From positions 1 through 46,957 of the IMG/VR virus record IMGVR_UViG_3300032315_002372: a stretch of DNA of 46,957 bases; one strand, 5' to 3'. The notes beneath the pieces are model-generated. The model was not told where the DNA came from, did no database searches, and saw only the letters and a list, made by a program, of their open reading frames with translations. Shown piece by piece: positions 1-7,063 of the stretch. Position numbers and translations under genes: made by a program. Within the stretch, counting starts at the first letter, position 1; each line of letters begins with the position of its first letter. Source of the stretch: a virus.

Positions 1-252
1 CTACACCGAACGGCCGGAATCCCCGCCAAAGTGGTTGGGCTCTCCGACCTCCGCCGAGGCAGTCGTAATCGTGCCCGTCTCCGACCAGGAGGTGCCGGTC
101 TTGACGATGCGGTTGGCGAACAGATCGTTGGCGGGCTGGGCGCTGACAGGTCCCATCGCCCAGCCGCTTCCGATGGCAAGAGCCAAGTACAGTGAACGAG
201 GTTGGAAGACGGCGTGGGCGACGCGACGGCGACCAGAGTCGGGGGGCATCAC
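1..252 (-). pseudogene. Truncated host exported protein (NDxFANR/GEPNH type)
   Basis: 83 codons with an N-terminal hydrophobic segment (roughly residues 20-38, ending VSAQ) that looks like a signal peptide, followed by PANDLFANRIVKTG and GEPNHFGG. These are signatures of the N-terminal module of large exported proteins in Verrucomicrobiota and Planctomycetota. In that family the module usually continues GG(R/K)SVWW; here the frame reads GRSV and then TAG, exactly where the first conserved Trp codon (TGG) would be. I infer a nonsense mutation and a decayed gene, with the rest lying to the left of the window. It is host flank, outside the prophage. It could also be a genuine small protein, but the ending makes that unlikely. 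Confidence 0.5.
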
Positions 253-336
253 CCCTTGTTAGATGGGTGGCATTGGGTGTCAATCGCTGACTGGGTGGTC
301 GTCGAGGGGCGGGTTGAGTCTTGTGCTGGTCGGGCC

Positions 337-397
337 TGTAGGCCGCCTGTCTTCAGGAGGCGTTGAAGAACCGCCCGCTGAGGGCAGCGGGCCTACA
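337..397. repeat. Cloverleaf-like palindromic element (REP-like)
   Basis: Outer arms TGTAGGCC (337-344) and GGCCTACA (390-397) are perfect inverted repeats. Between them are two smaller hairpins: CCTG-tctt-CAGG (346-357) and CCCGCTG-aggg-CAGCGGG (374-391, the last bases shared with the outer arm). The nested design in an intergenic host region is typical of repetitive extragenic palindromes. Only one copy is visible, so dispersion in the genome cannot be judged here. Confidence 0.45.
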
Positions 398-462
398 ACG
401 GTGACAACAAACTCAAGATGCACCCTCGACGGGCGGGTGCATCCTGAGTGGGTGAAGCCTGC

Positions 463-660
463 ATGAGGTTGCTGCGTTTCCACGGTCAGGCCGGGAAGGT
501 CTATCGAATTCAGGTTCGCGACACGTTGTCGTCCGGGAACTGGAGAACCGCGGCAACCCTGACAGCCAGGGCGGACGGGACCCTCGAGCTGCTCGATCCG
601 GGGGCCATCTTCTCCGTCGAGGGGTTCTATCACTCTGTCCCTGATTCGCCTCGCCTGAGC
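463..660 (+). pseudogene. Remnant of a host secreted-protein C-terminal domain
   Basis: On the plus strand the reading frame gives LLRFHGQAGKVYRIQ, then GNWRTAATLTARADGTLEL and FYHSV. This matches the pattern (G..Y.IQ...L..W.....T...DGT.....P......FY...) of a repeated beta-rich domain found near the C-terminus of many verrucomicrobial extracellular proteins. There is no plausible start with a ribosome site and no upstream partner, and the frame then runs into unrelated low-complexity sequence. I read it as a gene fragment in the host flank. Confidence 0.4.
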
Positions 661-865
661 GGGGATATCCGGCGGCCCGCTGGTACTGGCCTCCACTGCG
701 TCACTGCGGGAGAGTCCCGTTCCAGTTTCCGGGTGCGACCCGATCCGCTTCGTGGGATGCCTTGTGTCCGCAGTCGGTCGTTCTGGTGAGTTTCCGCCTC
801 CTGTCCGGGCCCATGTCCGGGTGACACTGAGGTGACACTGGCGACGTAAGTCGTTGATGGAAAAA

Positions 866-893
866 TGGCGGAAGGGGAGGGATTTGAACCCTG
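866..893 (-). other. Detached tRNA 3' end, probable attL core (tRNA-Ser-like)
   Basis: On the minus strand the sequence reads T-stem CAGGG, loop TTCAAAT, CCCTC, then acceptor strand CCCTTCC, discriminator G and CCA, followed by a run of T. The anticodon and D arms to its right (higher coordinates) cannot be folded into a tRNA, so this is only the 3' part. The G discriminator and the acceptor sequence resemble tRNA-Ser. Tyrosine-recombinase phages commonly integrate into tRNA 3' ends and leave such a fragment on the side away from the regenerated tRNA. The integrase lies at the opposite end of the window, as expected. The T stem has one mismatched outer pair. Confidence 0.6.
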
Positions 894-1202
894 ACTGGTT
901 TCCTCGAAAAAGGCCACTTTACTGCCAAATTCTTCCGACAACATGAAACAGAGGGAAAGCAGAAGAAAGAAATTTGTCCGGCTTTGTCCGGTCGAAAGGC
1001 GGCCAAAGTAGTCATGTGTCCCAAAGGGCAGGAGGCGAGACTGGAATCGGGAGCCGGTGCGGGCGGTAGCCTCGCCGGAAAGTCACGGTGTTACCGATTT
1101 CTCGCCCGAGTCCTTCCGAGATTTCGGGGCCAAGTGCTCGACGATTCGACGAGCTTCCTCGTCGAAGATCGGTGGGGTGGAGCGGGATCGGCCATCGCGG
1201 GC
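894..1202. other. Prophage left-end intergenic region
   Basis: Between the attL core and the restriction gene I see no gene with a convincing start. The minus-strand frame of the restriction enzyme stays open for about 39 codons past its stop (1203), but it has no start codon of its own and no recognisable domain. The only structured elements are the TTTGTCCGG repeats. Confidence 0.4.
973..991. repeat. Tandem TTTGTCCGG repeat, possible integrase arm sites
   Basis: TTTGTCCGG occurs at 973-981 and again at 983-991, a 10-bp period, about 80 bp inside the putative attL core. Phage att sites often carry short direct repeats bound by the integrase N-terminal domain. The assignment is inference from position and form only. 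Confidence 0.25.
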
Positions 1203-2228
1203 TTACCTGATTTGGGAATCTGTCCAACCTCGTAACTTCAGCCCGACCCGAAGCTTTTCCGGGTCGGGATAGAACTCTCGCTTGCTTGGGAGTGTGATGT
1301 CGTCGCGAAGACTTTGCTTGAACCAATCCCATCCGACATCCCGAGAAAGGCGCTTGAGTTCTTCAAGCCTCGATTGGTTGATCAGCACCTTGTAGGTAGG
1401 CCCGACGCCAATCAGCCCCTTATCGAAGGCGACGTGGTGAATGACGGTTAGACAAAGGCCATTCGACAACGAGTCGGTGCCATCCTTGTGCTCAACCGGG
1501 ACTATGTGGGCCGCCTCGATCATGTCGATGTCGTACCCGCTGATAGCGCACCGACGCTGGTAGGCCCCAATGACGTTGGTCCTGAATCTGGCGTCCCGCA
1601 CCTTTCTCTGAAGTTCAACGAGCTTCACCTTTCTCGGACCCTCCGGGATGTCCTTGATCGGGGCCTCGATGTCCTGGCCTACGATTTCTTTGACCACGGG
1701 AGCATCTCCGCCAGCCTCCGGCGTGTTGTGCAAAGTGGCCCACTCAGCAAGATAGGCAGATAGATAGTCGGGCCGGATTGCGACGACGGTTTCTGCATAC
1801 TGGTTTTGCGCATAAGCAAGTCCTGACGATTGAGCCTGTATCAGCGCGGTTTGGGGAACCTGCATGGAAGGCGAACTCCGATGAGCGAAGTCAGTGTCCG
1901 CGTGTCTCGAGTATTCCCAGGCGGCGAAGACTTCGTAGGTGGGACTCCACCCGAAGATGAACGTCGTCGCCCCAGGCACATTTAGAAACCTGCCGGGGAC
2001 TCCCGTGATTTGGATCCGCTGCTCGTGGGCGGGGCGATGCTGTCCGCCGCCGTGAGTGATCTGCCAGATGTAGAACAAGGCCTTCAACCTTCGCTCGCCG
2101 AACGAGAAGCTAATCAGTACCGGATGTTCACGATTGAGGACAATTGCGGTGCCTCCGCAAAGTCGGGCGGAGGCAACAATTTGATCAACGAGCTTGGACT
2201 TTTGCGGGCTCAGCGTCATTCCGCTCAC
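1203..2228 (-). CDS. HNH-type restriction endonuclease
   Basis: 341 residues. The C-terminal third contains an HNH_2-type nuclease: RRCAISGYDIDMIEAAHIVP, then a conserved D, NGLCL, IHH and AFDKG, with the His in AAHI as the probable general base. The N-terminal two thirds are unrecognised and probably recognise DNA. Start GTG at 2228 shares one base with the TAG stop of the methyltransferase upstream (TAGTG), so the two are translationally coupled; an in-frame ATG lies at 2219. Partner and context make it the cleaving half of a type II restriction-modification system at the attL edge of the prophage. Likely role: protection of the lysogen against other phages. The cut site cannot be read from sequence. 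Confidence 0.8.
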   Translation of the reverse strand: MSGMTLSPQKSKLVDQIVASARLCGGTAIVLNREHPVLISFSFGERRLKALFYIWQITHGGGQHRPAHEQRIQITGVPGRFLNVPGATTFIFGWSPTYEVFAAWEYSRHADTDFAHRSSPSMQVPQTALIQAQSSGLAYAQNQYAETVVAIRPDYLSAYLAEWATLHNTPEAGGDAPVVKEIVGQDIEAPIKDIPEGPRKVKLVELQRKVRDARFRTNVIGAYQRRCAISGYDIDMIEAAHIVPVEHKDGTDSLSNGLCLTVIHHVAFDKGLIGVGPTYKVLINQSRLEELKRLSRDVGWDWFKQSLRDDITLPSKREFYPDPEKLRVGLKLRGWTDSQIR

Positions 2229-3250
2229 TATTTCGCCTTTCTCTTTCTGCCTCCGTCAGTCGGAAGTTTCTCGCCGTCATGCCCGTTCCAAAGGGCTCCA
2301 GGATGGCGGATTTGGTAGGTGGTCTCCTTGAGGGATGGCTGCGTCAACTCCCCAACCCCCTCGCCTGCAAATCGGCCCTTCGCCCCTTGGAGATAATCTT
2401 CCCTCAATTCGCAGCACGTCCACCGGCGCTTCAGTCGTTCGCATACCTCTCCTGTGACGCACGAGCCACCAAAAGGATCGACGACATAGTCACCTTCGTC
2501 GGTGAGCATTCGGATGAAGAACTCGGGCAGTGCGGCAGGGAAACGCGCAGGGTGCGGGTTGATCTGATTCTCGACGCAATATCGCAGGTAGGACGAGTTG
2601 CTCTCCGTATGCGCAATCGCGATGAGATTTGGTGGAATCGAAGCTCCGTTGTTCACGGAGAAATTGGCGCTGATGTCGTGTCCAGAAGGTCTCATCTTCG
2701 CCTTGTAGCCGTTCTTCAACAAGGACTGCATTGCGTCGCTGTAAGGGGTGAGGACCCGGCGATTCGATGCCTTCGGCCAAGGCGTCTTGCTGAGCCACCA
2801 CACACAATTCACCGCGTCCTTAACGCGAATCCTCCTGACGGTGACCCACTCAGCAGGGGTTGGAAGCCGGGCTGGGTTCCACCAGAAGAACTCTTGGGCA
2901 AGATGGAATCCGAACTCACGACACAACATGATCAGGAGTTCGTAGTGGTAGAGGCTGCGCGTTGGCTGGCCAGGAATCCACGCCCCTCCGATGTCGATTA
3001 CAAGGGAACCGGATGGCTTGATTACCCGTGCAAGTTCTGCTCCGAACTCCCGAAACCAGTCCACGTACTTGTCGGCGTCGACGTTCCCGTAGTCCTTCTT
3101 TCTGACGAGTCCGAAAGGAGGGCTCGTCATCACAAGATCGACCGAGGAGGAGTCGGTCTGGTCGCGGAGGAAGCCAAGGGAATCCCCAAGAACGGCCCTT
3201 CCGAGAGCGGTTTCGACGAAGTGTTTCTGCTGCTTCGATGACGGAGGCAT
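2228..3250 (-). CDS. DNA methyltransferase (beta-class, N4-cytosine/N6-adenine)
   Basis: 340 residues. The catalytic motif IV TSPPF is near the N-terminus (42-46) and the SAM-binding motif I DPFGGS near the C-terminus (258-263), an order that defines beta-class amino-methyltransferases. A conserved NPHPARFP segment (231-238) precedes motif I. TSPP more often marks N4-cytosine enzymes, but N6-adenine cannot be excluded. It is the modification half of the system and is translated first, so protection can precede cleavage. An inverted repeat 21-47 bp upstream of the start may regulate the pair. Confidence 0.88.
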   Translation of the reverse strand: MPPSSKQQKHFVETALGRAVLGDSLGFLRDQTDSSSVDLVMTSPPFGLVRKKDYGNVDADKYVDWFREFGAELARVIKPSGSLVIDIGGAWIPGQPTRSLYHYELLIMLCREFGFHLAQEFFWWNPARLPTPAEWVTVRRIRVKDAVNCVWWLSKTPWPKASNRRVLTPYSDAMQSLLKNGYKAKMRPSGHDISANFSVNNGASIPPNLIAIAHTESNSSYLRYCVENQINPHPARFPAALPEFFIRMLTDEGDYVVDPFGGSCVTGEVCERLKRRWTCCELREDYLQGAKGRFAGEGVGELTQPSLKETTYQIRHPGALWNGHDGEKLPTDGGRKRKAK

Positions 3251-3270
3251 GTGGCAAACGGATTGGTACC

Positions 3271-3297
3271 CCAGAAGGAAAAATCGTCACCTTCTGG
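3271..3297. promoter_or_regulatory. Inverted repeat upstream of the methyltransferase
   Basis: Perfect 8-bp arms CCAGAAGG (3271-3278) and CCTTCTGG (3290-3297) around an 11-nt centre that is T-rich on the transcribed strand. It sits just upstream of the methyltransferase start. It could be an operator, for example methyltransferase autoregulation, or an RNA hairpin in the leader. A weaker palindrome, CTCCC-n6-GGGAG, is at 3312-3327. Confidence 0.4.
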
Positions 3298-3363
3298 TCA
3301 GGACGGAAGTGCTCCCTCGAGCGGGAGTTGCGGACCTTCTCCGTGGGGTGAGACGATTGCGAA

Positions 3364-3456
3364 CTATTCCTTCCCCTCGGCTTTGGTGCAGAGGTCCTTG
3401 TAGTGCCGGAGTCCCATCGGAGGGGCATTTCTTGGCATGTCGCGGACAAAAGGCAT
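3364..3456 (-). CDS. Possible 30-residue protein
   Basis: ATG at 3456 to TAG at 3364, between the tail-tip gene and the restriction-modification pair. The peptide begins MPFVRDMPRNAPP and ends in a charged helix-like stretch (LRHYKDLCTKAEGKE). It has protein-like composition but no recognised domain and no clear ribosome site. It may be a small gene or the last trace of a longer one. It is the only candidate in the 260-bp gap. Confidence 0.25.
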   Translation of the reverse strand: MPFVRDMPRNAPPMGLRHYKDLCTKAEGKE

Positions 3457-3510
3457 GTGCTGATTATCCTCACTCGGGAGCACCCAAGCAACCCAATCGC
3501 GCCGTCACAT

Positions 3511-5820
3511 TTACGGTCCCGGATTTGCGATGTACGCCCCAGCCACACCGGACGGGCCGGAATCCCCAGCGCCGTTGTACGCGATCACCCGCCAGAACAC
3601 CGTCTGATCGTAAGGCGGCCCCGGGATCGAGGTCGATGTCACGCCGGGCCCTACAGTGCCAGCGCTCGTCCAGGTGGTTCCATCGGTCGAATACTCCACG
3701 CGGAAACCTGCCTCGTTGGTCGCGTTGTCAGACCAACTCAGGACGTAGTCGGTGAGCGTGGTAGAGACGGTCAGACCGCTGGGGGCGGCTGGGACCCACA
3801 GGCCGCCGGAGCCGAAGGCGAAGGTGCGGTTGGGACACTGCACGACATCGGCCAGATCGGCCTCGCGGCCGAAGAGGTTGCGCGCCTGGAGGCGGAAGGT
3901 GGCGGTGGTGCCGGAACTGGCGTAGGCCGGGAAGCTGGCGTGCTGGTGGAGGACAAGCGCGGCCCGTCGGATGATCCAGGCGCGGTCGCCAGCGATAAAT
4001 GCCAGGCGCGAGGTGCCAAATCGAGCCCTTCGCACCTTCAACCGGTAGAAGTCCTCCCCGCTGGCGATCCGGATTTCTTTCAGGGTCAGGATCTCGAACT
4101 GGGTGGGGTTCGAGGCGCGGAGGATGAACACGAGCATCGCATTGTCGTTCACCGCGTCGGCCGACTGGGTCGCCTGGAGAGCGAGCCGATCGGGTTCGAC
4201 GGTGGAGCTGTCCAGATCGATCCGGAGGGCCTCGGTATCGTCCTCGACGGCTACAGAGGAAGAGTAGGCCGCATGAAGCTCTCCGCGGACCGCCCACTGT
4301 GACTGCTGGCCGATCTCGTAGAACAGGTCGCCGTCGGCCTGCCGGAGGTGAACCCGCAACGACACCGTGACGGCCGTGGTCCGGGCGGCGATCACCAGGA
4401 GCGCGGCGTCGGTGCCTGCGAGCTGGGGAGGAGGCTGTACGAACTCGAATAGACTGACGACTTCGGCGGCCGGGGCGTCGGTCACGGAAAGGGATGGAGG
4501 AGACGGAAGCACGGGAGCAGGGGCGAGCGATCGTTCCAGCCGGTACCGCAGCGTGACCCGCATGGCTGGCGGGGGTTCGATGGTCTTGGATTCACACCGG
4601 CAGACCACCGAGAGCCCGAGGTCGGAATGCGTCAGCAGGAATCGCGTCCCCGGCTCGATCTGGGTGCATTTCTCCCGTCGGACGACCAGTGTCCCAGACA
4701 GGCCGGGCTCGCTGGCCAGTCGAGCGATCTCGGCGGCGACGGTTGCAGCCTGTTCCGCGCGGGCGATCCATGGACGATCCACCGACCGGTCGCGGGCGTC
4801 CCCGGTGACAGCCCGATTGAAGACCGAGGTGGCCCGGACGGCGTTGTCCTTGAAGGCCCTCATCCGGTCCTTGAACCGAACGGAGACGGCGGAGGCCGTC
4901 GCGCTCCATCCCTCGGAATCGATTGCCATCTCCTCGATCAGGTCGTGGTGGTCGATCGTGGTCGCCGGAGTGAAGACGGGCGGCGCCATGTGGTGCTCCC
5001 AGCGTCCGGCCACGATGCGGCCAACGGGATCGAAGCGGTGCCAACCGTCGAAGTACTCGAGCAGATCTCCAACGAGGGAGCGGAGGGTTTGTTCCCGGTT
5101 CAAGACCGGGGAAAGATGCGTCGTGGCAGCGCTGTCGGTGAGCGCATCCGCAGTCGCCTGCCACGACGGGGCATCGAGTGAACTTCCATTCAACCCGAGC
5201 CCAAAAACGGGGTCCGTGATGACCTCGGCCTCGAAGGCCAAGGGGTTTGCCTGGTGATCTGCATCGAGCGCGGCAGCCGGTCCGGTGATGACAGACTGGG
5301 CTGGCTCGCGGGTGACGATCACCTCGATGTTCGGTGCGCTGGTGCGTTCGCGCCCAAACAGCCAGTTCTTGAGGATCACGAAGCACTGCCGCCGGTAGGG
5401 CGGATGCACGGCCGCGAAATCCGGTTCGCTCACGGTGTCGAGGACCTGGTCGGCGGTGCCCCAATACAGGATGGCGGTGCCGAACCCGGGCACCGTGATG
5501 ACCACCGGGTTCCCGACGCCAGGATCCGAGCGTCGCAGGATGTACCGCACCCACTCCGGAGCGATGCCAGGCGGGAAATCGGGGTGCGAGGTGTGGTCCG
5601 TGATGCACAGCCACCCAAGTCCGCCGTAGGTGATGATCGTCCCGACGGTGTACCAGTAGCCGTAGTGCGAAATCCATGGCTGAGCACTCGGCCAGATCAC
5701 CTTCTTGTCCTGGATGATCGCGACCAAAGCAGACACAGGCCCAGCGCAGACCAATCCAGCAATCGTGCCGAAGTAGTCGTGGCTGCCTCCTCCTCCGCCG
5801 CCTTTGCCTCCGCTTCCCAT
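3511..5820 (-). CDS. Tail tip / host-specificity protein with fibronectin-like C-terminus
   Basis: 769 residues. It starts with a glycine-rich MGSGGKGGGGGG tract and a hydrophobic segment (FGTIAGLVCAGPVSALVAII), the typical opening of the central tail-tip (lambda J-like) proteins of phages with BR0599-type tails. The middle is beta-rich. The C-terminal part (about 675-765) looks like a fibronectin type III domain (NEAGFRVEYSTDGTTW ... VFWRVIAYNGAGDSGPS). It lies at the tip end of the tail operon after the NlpC/P60 protein, as in related phages. Likely role: tail tip and receptor contact. It is the last structural gene before the accessory end. Confidence 0.75.
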   Translation of the reverse strand: MGSGGKGGGGGGSHDYFGTIAGLVCAGPVSALVAIIQDKKVIWPSAQPWISHYGYWYTVGTIITYGGLGWLCITDHTSHPDFPPGIAPEWVRYILRRSDPGVGNPVVITVPGFGTAILYWGTADQVLDTVSEPDFAAVHPPYRRQCFVILKNWLFGRERTSAPNIEVIVTREPAQSVITGPAAALDADHQANPLAFEAEVITDPVFGLGLNGSSLDAPSWQATADALTDSAATTHLSPVLNREQTLRSLVGDLLEYFDGWHRFDPVGRIVAGRWEHHMAPPVFTPATTIDHHDLIEEMAIDSEGWSATASAVSVRFKDRMRAFKDNAVRATSVFNRAVTGDARDRSVDRPWIARAEQAATVAAEIARLASEPGLSGTLVVRREKCTQIEPGTRFLLTHSDLGLSVVCRCESKTIEPPPAMRVTLRYRLERSLAPAPVLPSPPSLSVTDAPAAEVVSLFEFVQPPPQLAGTDAALLVIAARTTAVTVSLRVHLRQADGDLFYEIGQQSQWAVRGELHAAYSSSVAVEDDTEALRIDLDSSTVEPDRLALQATQSADAVNDNAMLVFILRASNPTQFEILTLKEIRIASGEDFYRLKVRRARFGTSRLAFIAGDRAWIIRRAALVLHQHASFPAYASSGTTATFRLQARNLFGREADLADVVQCPNRTFAFGSGGLWVPAAPSGLTVSTTLTDYVLSWSDNATNEAGFRVEYSTDGTTWTSAGTVGPGVTSTSIPGPPYDQTVFWRVIAYNGAGDSGPSGVAGAYIANPGP

Positions 5821-5823
5821 GGA

Positions 5824-6015
5824 TCACTTTTTCCCGGGGCGCTCGGCCGGAGCCTCCCGGGTGAACTGGTTGTACGGGTTGCAGAGCCAGTGCAAGGCAA
5901 GCGAGGCCTCACCGGCGAAGAGAGGGACGGGCAACGCCTGCTGGTTGGTCGAGACCTCGTTCTCATCGAGGTTCCCGGCGTCTGGCCGCTCACTGGGGAC
6001 GTCTGCGCTCTTCAT
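5824..6015 (-). CDS. Small tail-region protein
   Basis: 63 residues, starting with ATG at 6015 that overlaps the stop of the NlpC/P60 gene (ATGA). It is acidic at the N-terminus, with a central hydrophobic and aromatic stretch (LHWLCNPYNQF) and a basic end. No domain recognised. Its fixed place between the peptidase and the tail-tip protein, with tight coupling, supports a real gene, perhaps a small tail assembly factor. Confidence 0.6.
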   Translation of the reverse strand: MKSADVPSERPDAGNLDENEVSTNQQALPVPLFAGEASLALHWLCNPYNQFTREAPAERPGKK

Positions 6016-6464
6016 GGCTGGATGGGCCTCCAAACATCGGCCAGTCGTGCCCTCCAGGTAGCGTCGGCCAGCGGCCGGAACTGGGCCCCGGCGTCCTCGG
6101 TTGCGCTGACGAAGATTCCTGGGAGAACGAGCACCCCGACATGATGAACCGCGCGAGGGAGCCGGAATGTCAGAAGATCCCCGGGAAGGAGCGGCTCGCT
6201 CTGGGGAACCACGACGAAGTCGGTCCGGCCATGCATCCACTCGGTCACGAGGCTGTCGGTGCAGAACCGGGCGCGGCTCATCGGAGCGTCCGGCACGTCG
6301 AGTGGGCCGAACCCGACCGCCTCGTACAGGGCCCCGGCCAGCTTCTGGCAACTGACGCCCCTGCCTTTCGAGGCCGAGTTCCCGAAGAAGGGTGTGCCGA
6401 CCCAACTCCTGGCCTCGGTCAACAGGGCCTGGCGGCGCTCGGCAGTCTCGAACCATGGCCTCAT
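6012..6464 (-). CDS. NlpC/P60-like tail peptidase
   Basis: 150 residues. It follows the pattern of tail-associated NlpC/P60 cysteine peptidases: W-V-G-T-P-F near residue 21, the nucleophile in GVSCQKL (C39) and the catalytic His in AVHHVG (H107/H108), with a PGDLLTF strand before it. Such proteins sit between the BR0599 protein and the tail-tip protein and are thought to help the tail cross or dock to the peptidoglycan layer. Start ATG 6464 overlaps the preceding stop (ATGA). It is part of the tail, not a free endolysin. Confidence 0.8.
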   Translation of the reverse strand: MRPWFETAERRQALLTEARSWVGTPFFGNSASKGRGVSCQKLAGALYEAVGFGPLDVPDAPMSRARFCTDSLVTEWMHGRTDFVVVPQSEPLLPGDLLTFRLPRAVHHVGVLVLPGIFVSATEDAGAQFRPLADATWRARLADVWRPIQP

Positions 6465-7063
6465 TTCTTCCCTCCGGTGAGCGCGTTTGAGGCCTTGACC
6501 AGCGAGGGGTTGGCGATGGGCCGATAGGGATGGCCCCCAAAGTTCAGCCAGTTGTCGAACTTGGCCTGGCAGGTCGACGCAATCCCGTCGCACCCGGGCC
6601 AGAGGGCGACCGCAAGGCCCACCGTTGGGAACGGGCTGGGATCGCGCGACAAGGTCACGGTCAAGGCCCCGCCAGAGACGGAGCTGGATCGGACGACCGG
6701 AACAGACCTCGACGCGCCTCCTGAACCGATCCGGATCCAGCCACCGGCGAACCAGTCCGGGGCGAAGGTTGGCAGGGCCCCACCGTTCGCTCGGGCTAGG
6801 CCGCTCAGGGCGAACTCGAACGGCCACCCCGGACTGCCGGGGTCAGCGATCACGGCGTCGAACTGCCAGTCCGTGACATCGAGGCTGCACCCCGGTGAGA
6901 ACAGGACGTGATTGCACCCCGGTTGGAGACGCATCCTGGGGAGCATCCGTTCCATCGCGCGGCCGCCCGGGAGGCAGCGGGTCCGAACGACGACTCCGCG
7001 AACGGACACCTGATCGGCCTCGCCGGTGAAGACAACCTCCGGACTGTACGCGAGGAGGCTCAT
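6461..7063 (-). CDS. BR0599-family tail assembly protein
   Basis: 200 residues. The C-terminal segment WPGCDGIASTCQAKFDNWLNFGG matches the BR0599 family hallmark (PGCD....C..KF.N..NFGG). In many phages this domain is fused behind a DUF2163 domain. Here the DUF2163-like half appears to be the separate gene at 12328-13803, and a fibre cassette lies between the two. Likely role: baseplate or hub component that recruits the NlpC/P60 protein. Its start overlaps the stop of the collagen-like fibre gene. Confidence 0.75.
   Translation of the reverse strand: MSLLAYSPEVVFTGEADQVSVRGVVVRTRCLPGGRAMERMLPRMRLQPGCNHVLFSPGCSLDVTDWQFDAVIADPGSPGWPFEFALSGLARANGGALPTFAPDWFAGGWIRIGSGGASRSVPVVRSSSVSGGALTVTLSRDPSPFPTVGLAVALWPGCDGIASTCQAKFDNWLNFGGHPYRPIANPSLVKASNALTGGKK

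Noticed and set aside
1080-1202. Open frame continuing after the restriction-enzyme stop (about 39 codons)
   Set aside because: No start, no domain, and stop readthrough would be needed; possibly a relic, but unsupported.
2144-3241. Long plus-strand frame opposite the methyltransferase
   Set aside because: It is the antisense shadow of a gene with intact catalytic motifs and has no domain of its own.
3535-3575. Similarity between the first ~25 bases of the window and the tail-tip gene end (ACACCG-ACGG-CCGGAATCCCC)
   Set aside because: Both encode a G-D-S-G turn in high-GC sequence; the match is short and imperfect, so I do not treat it as a recombination scar.
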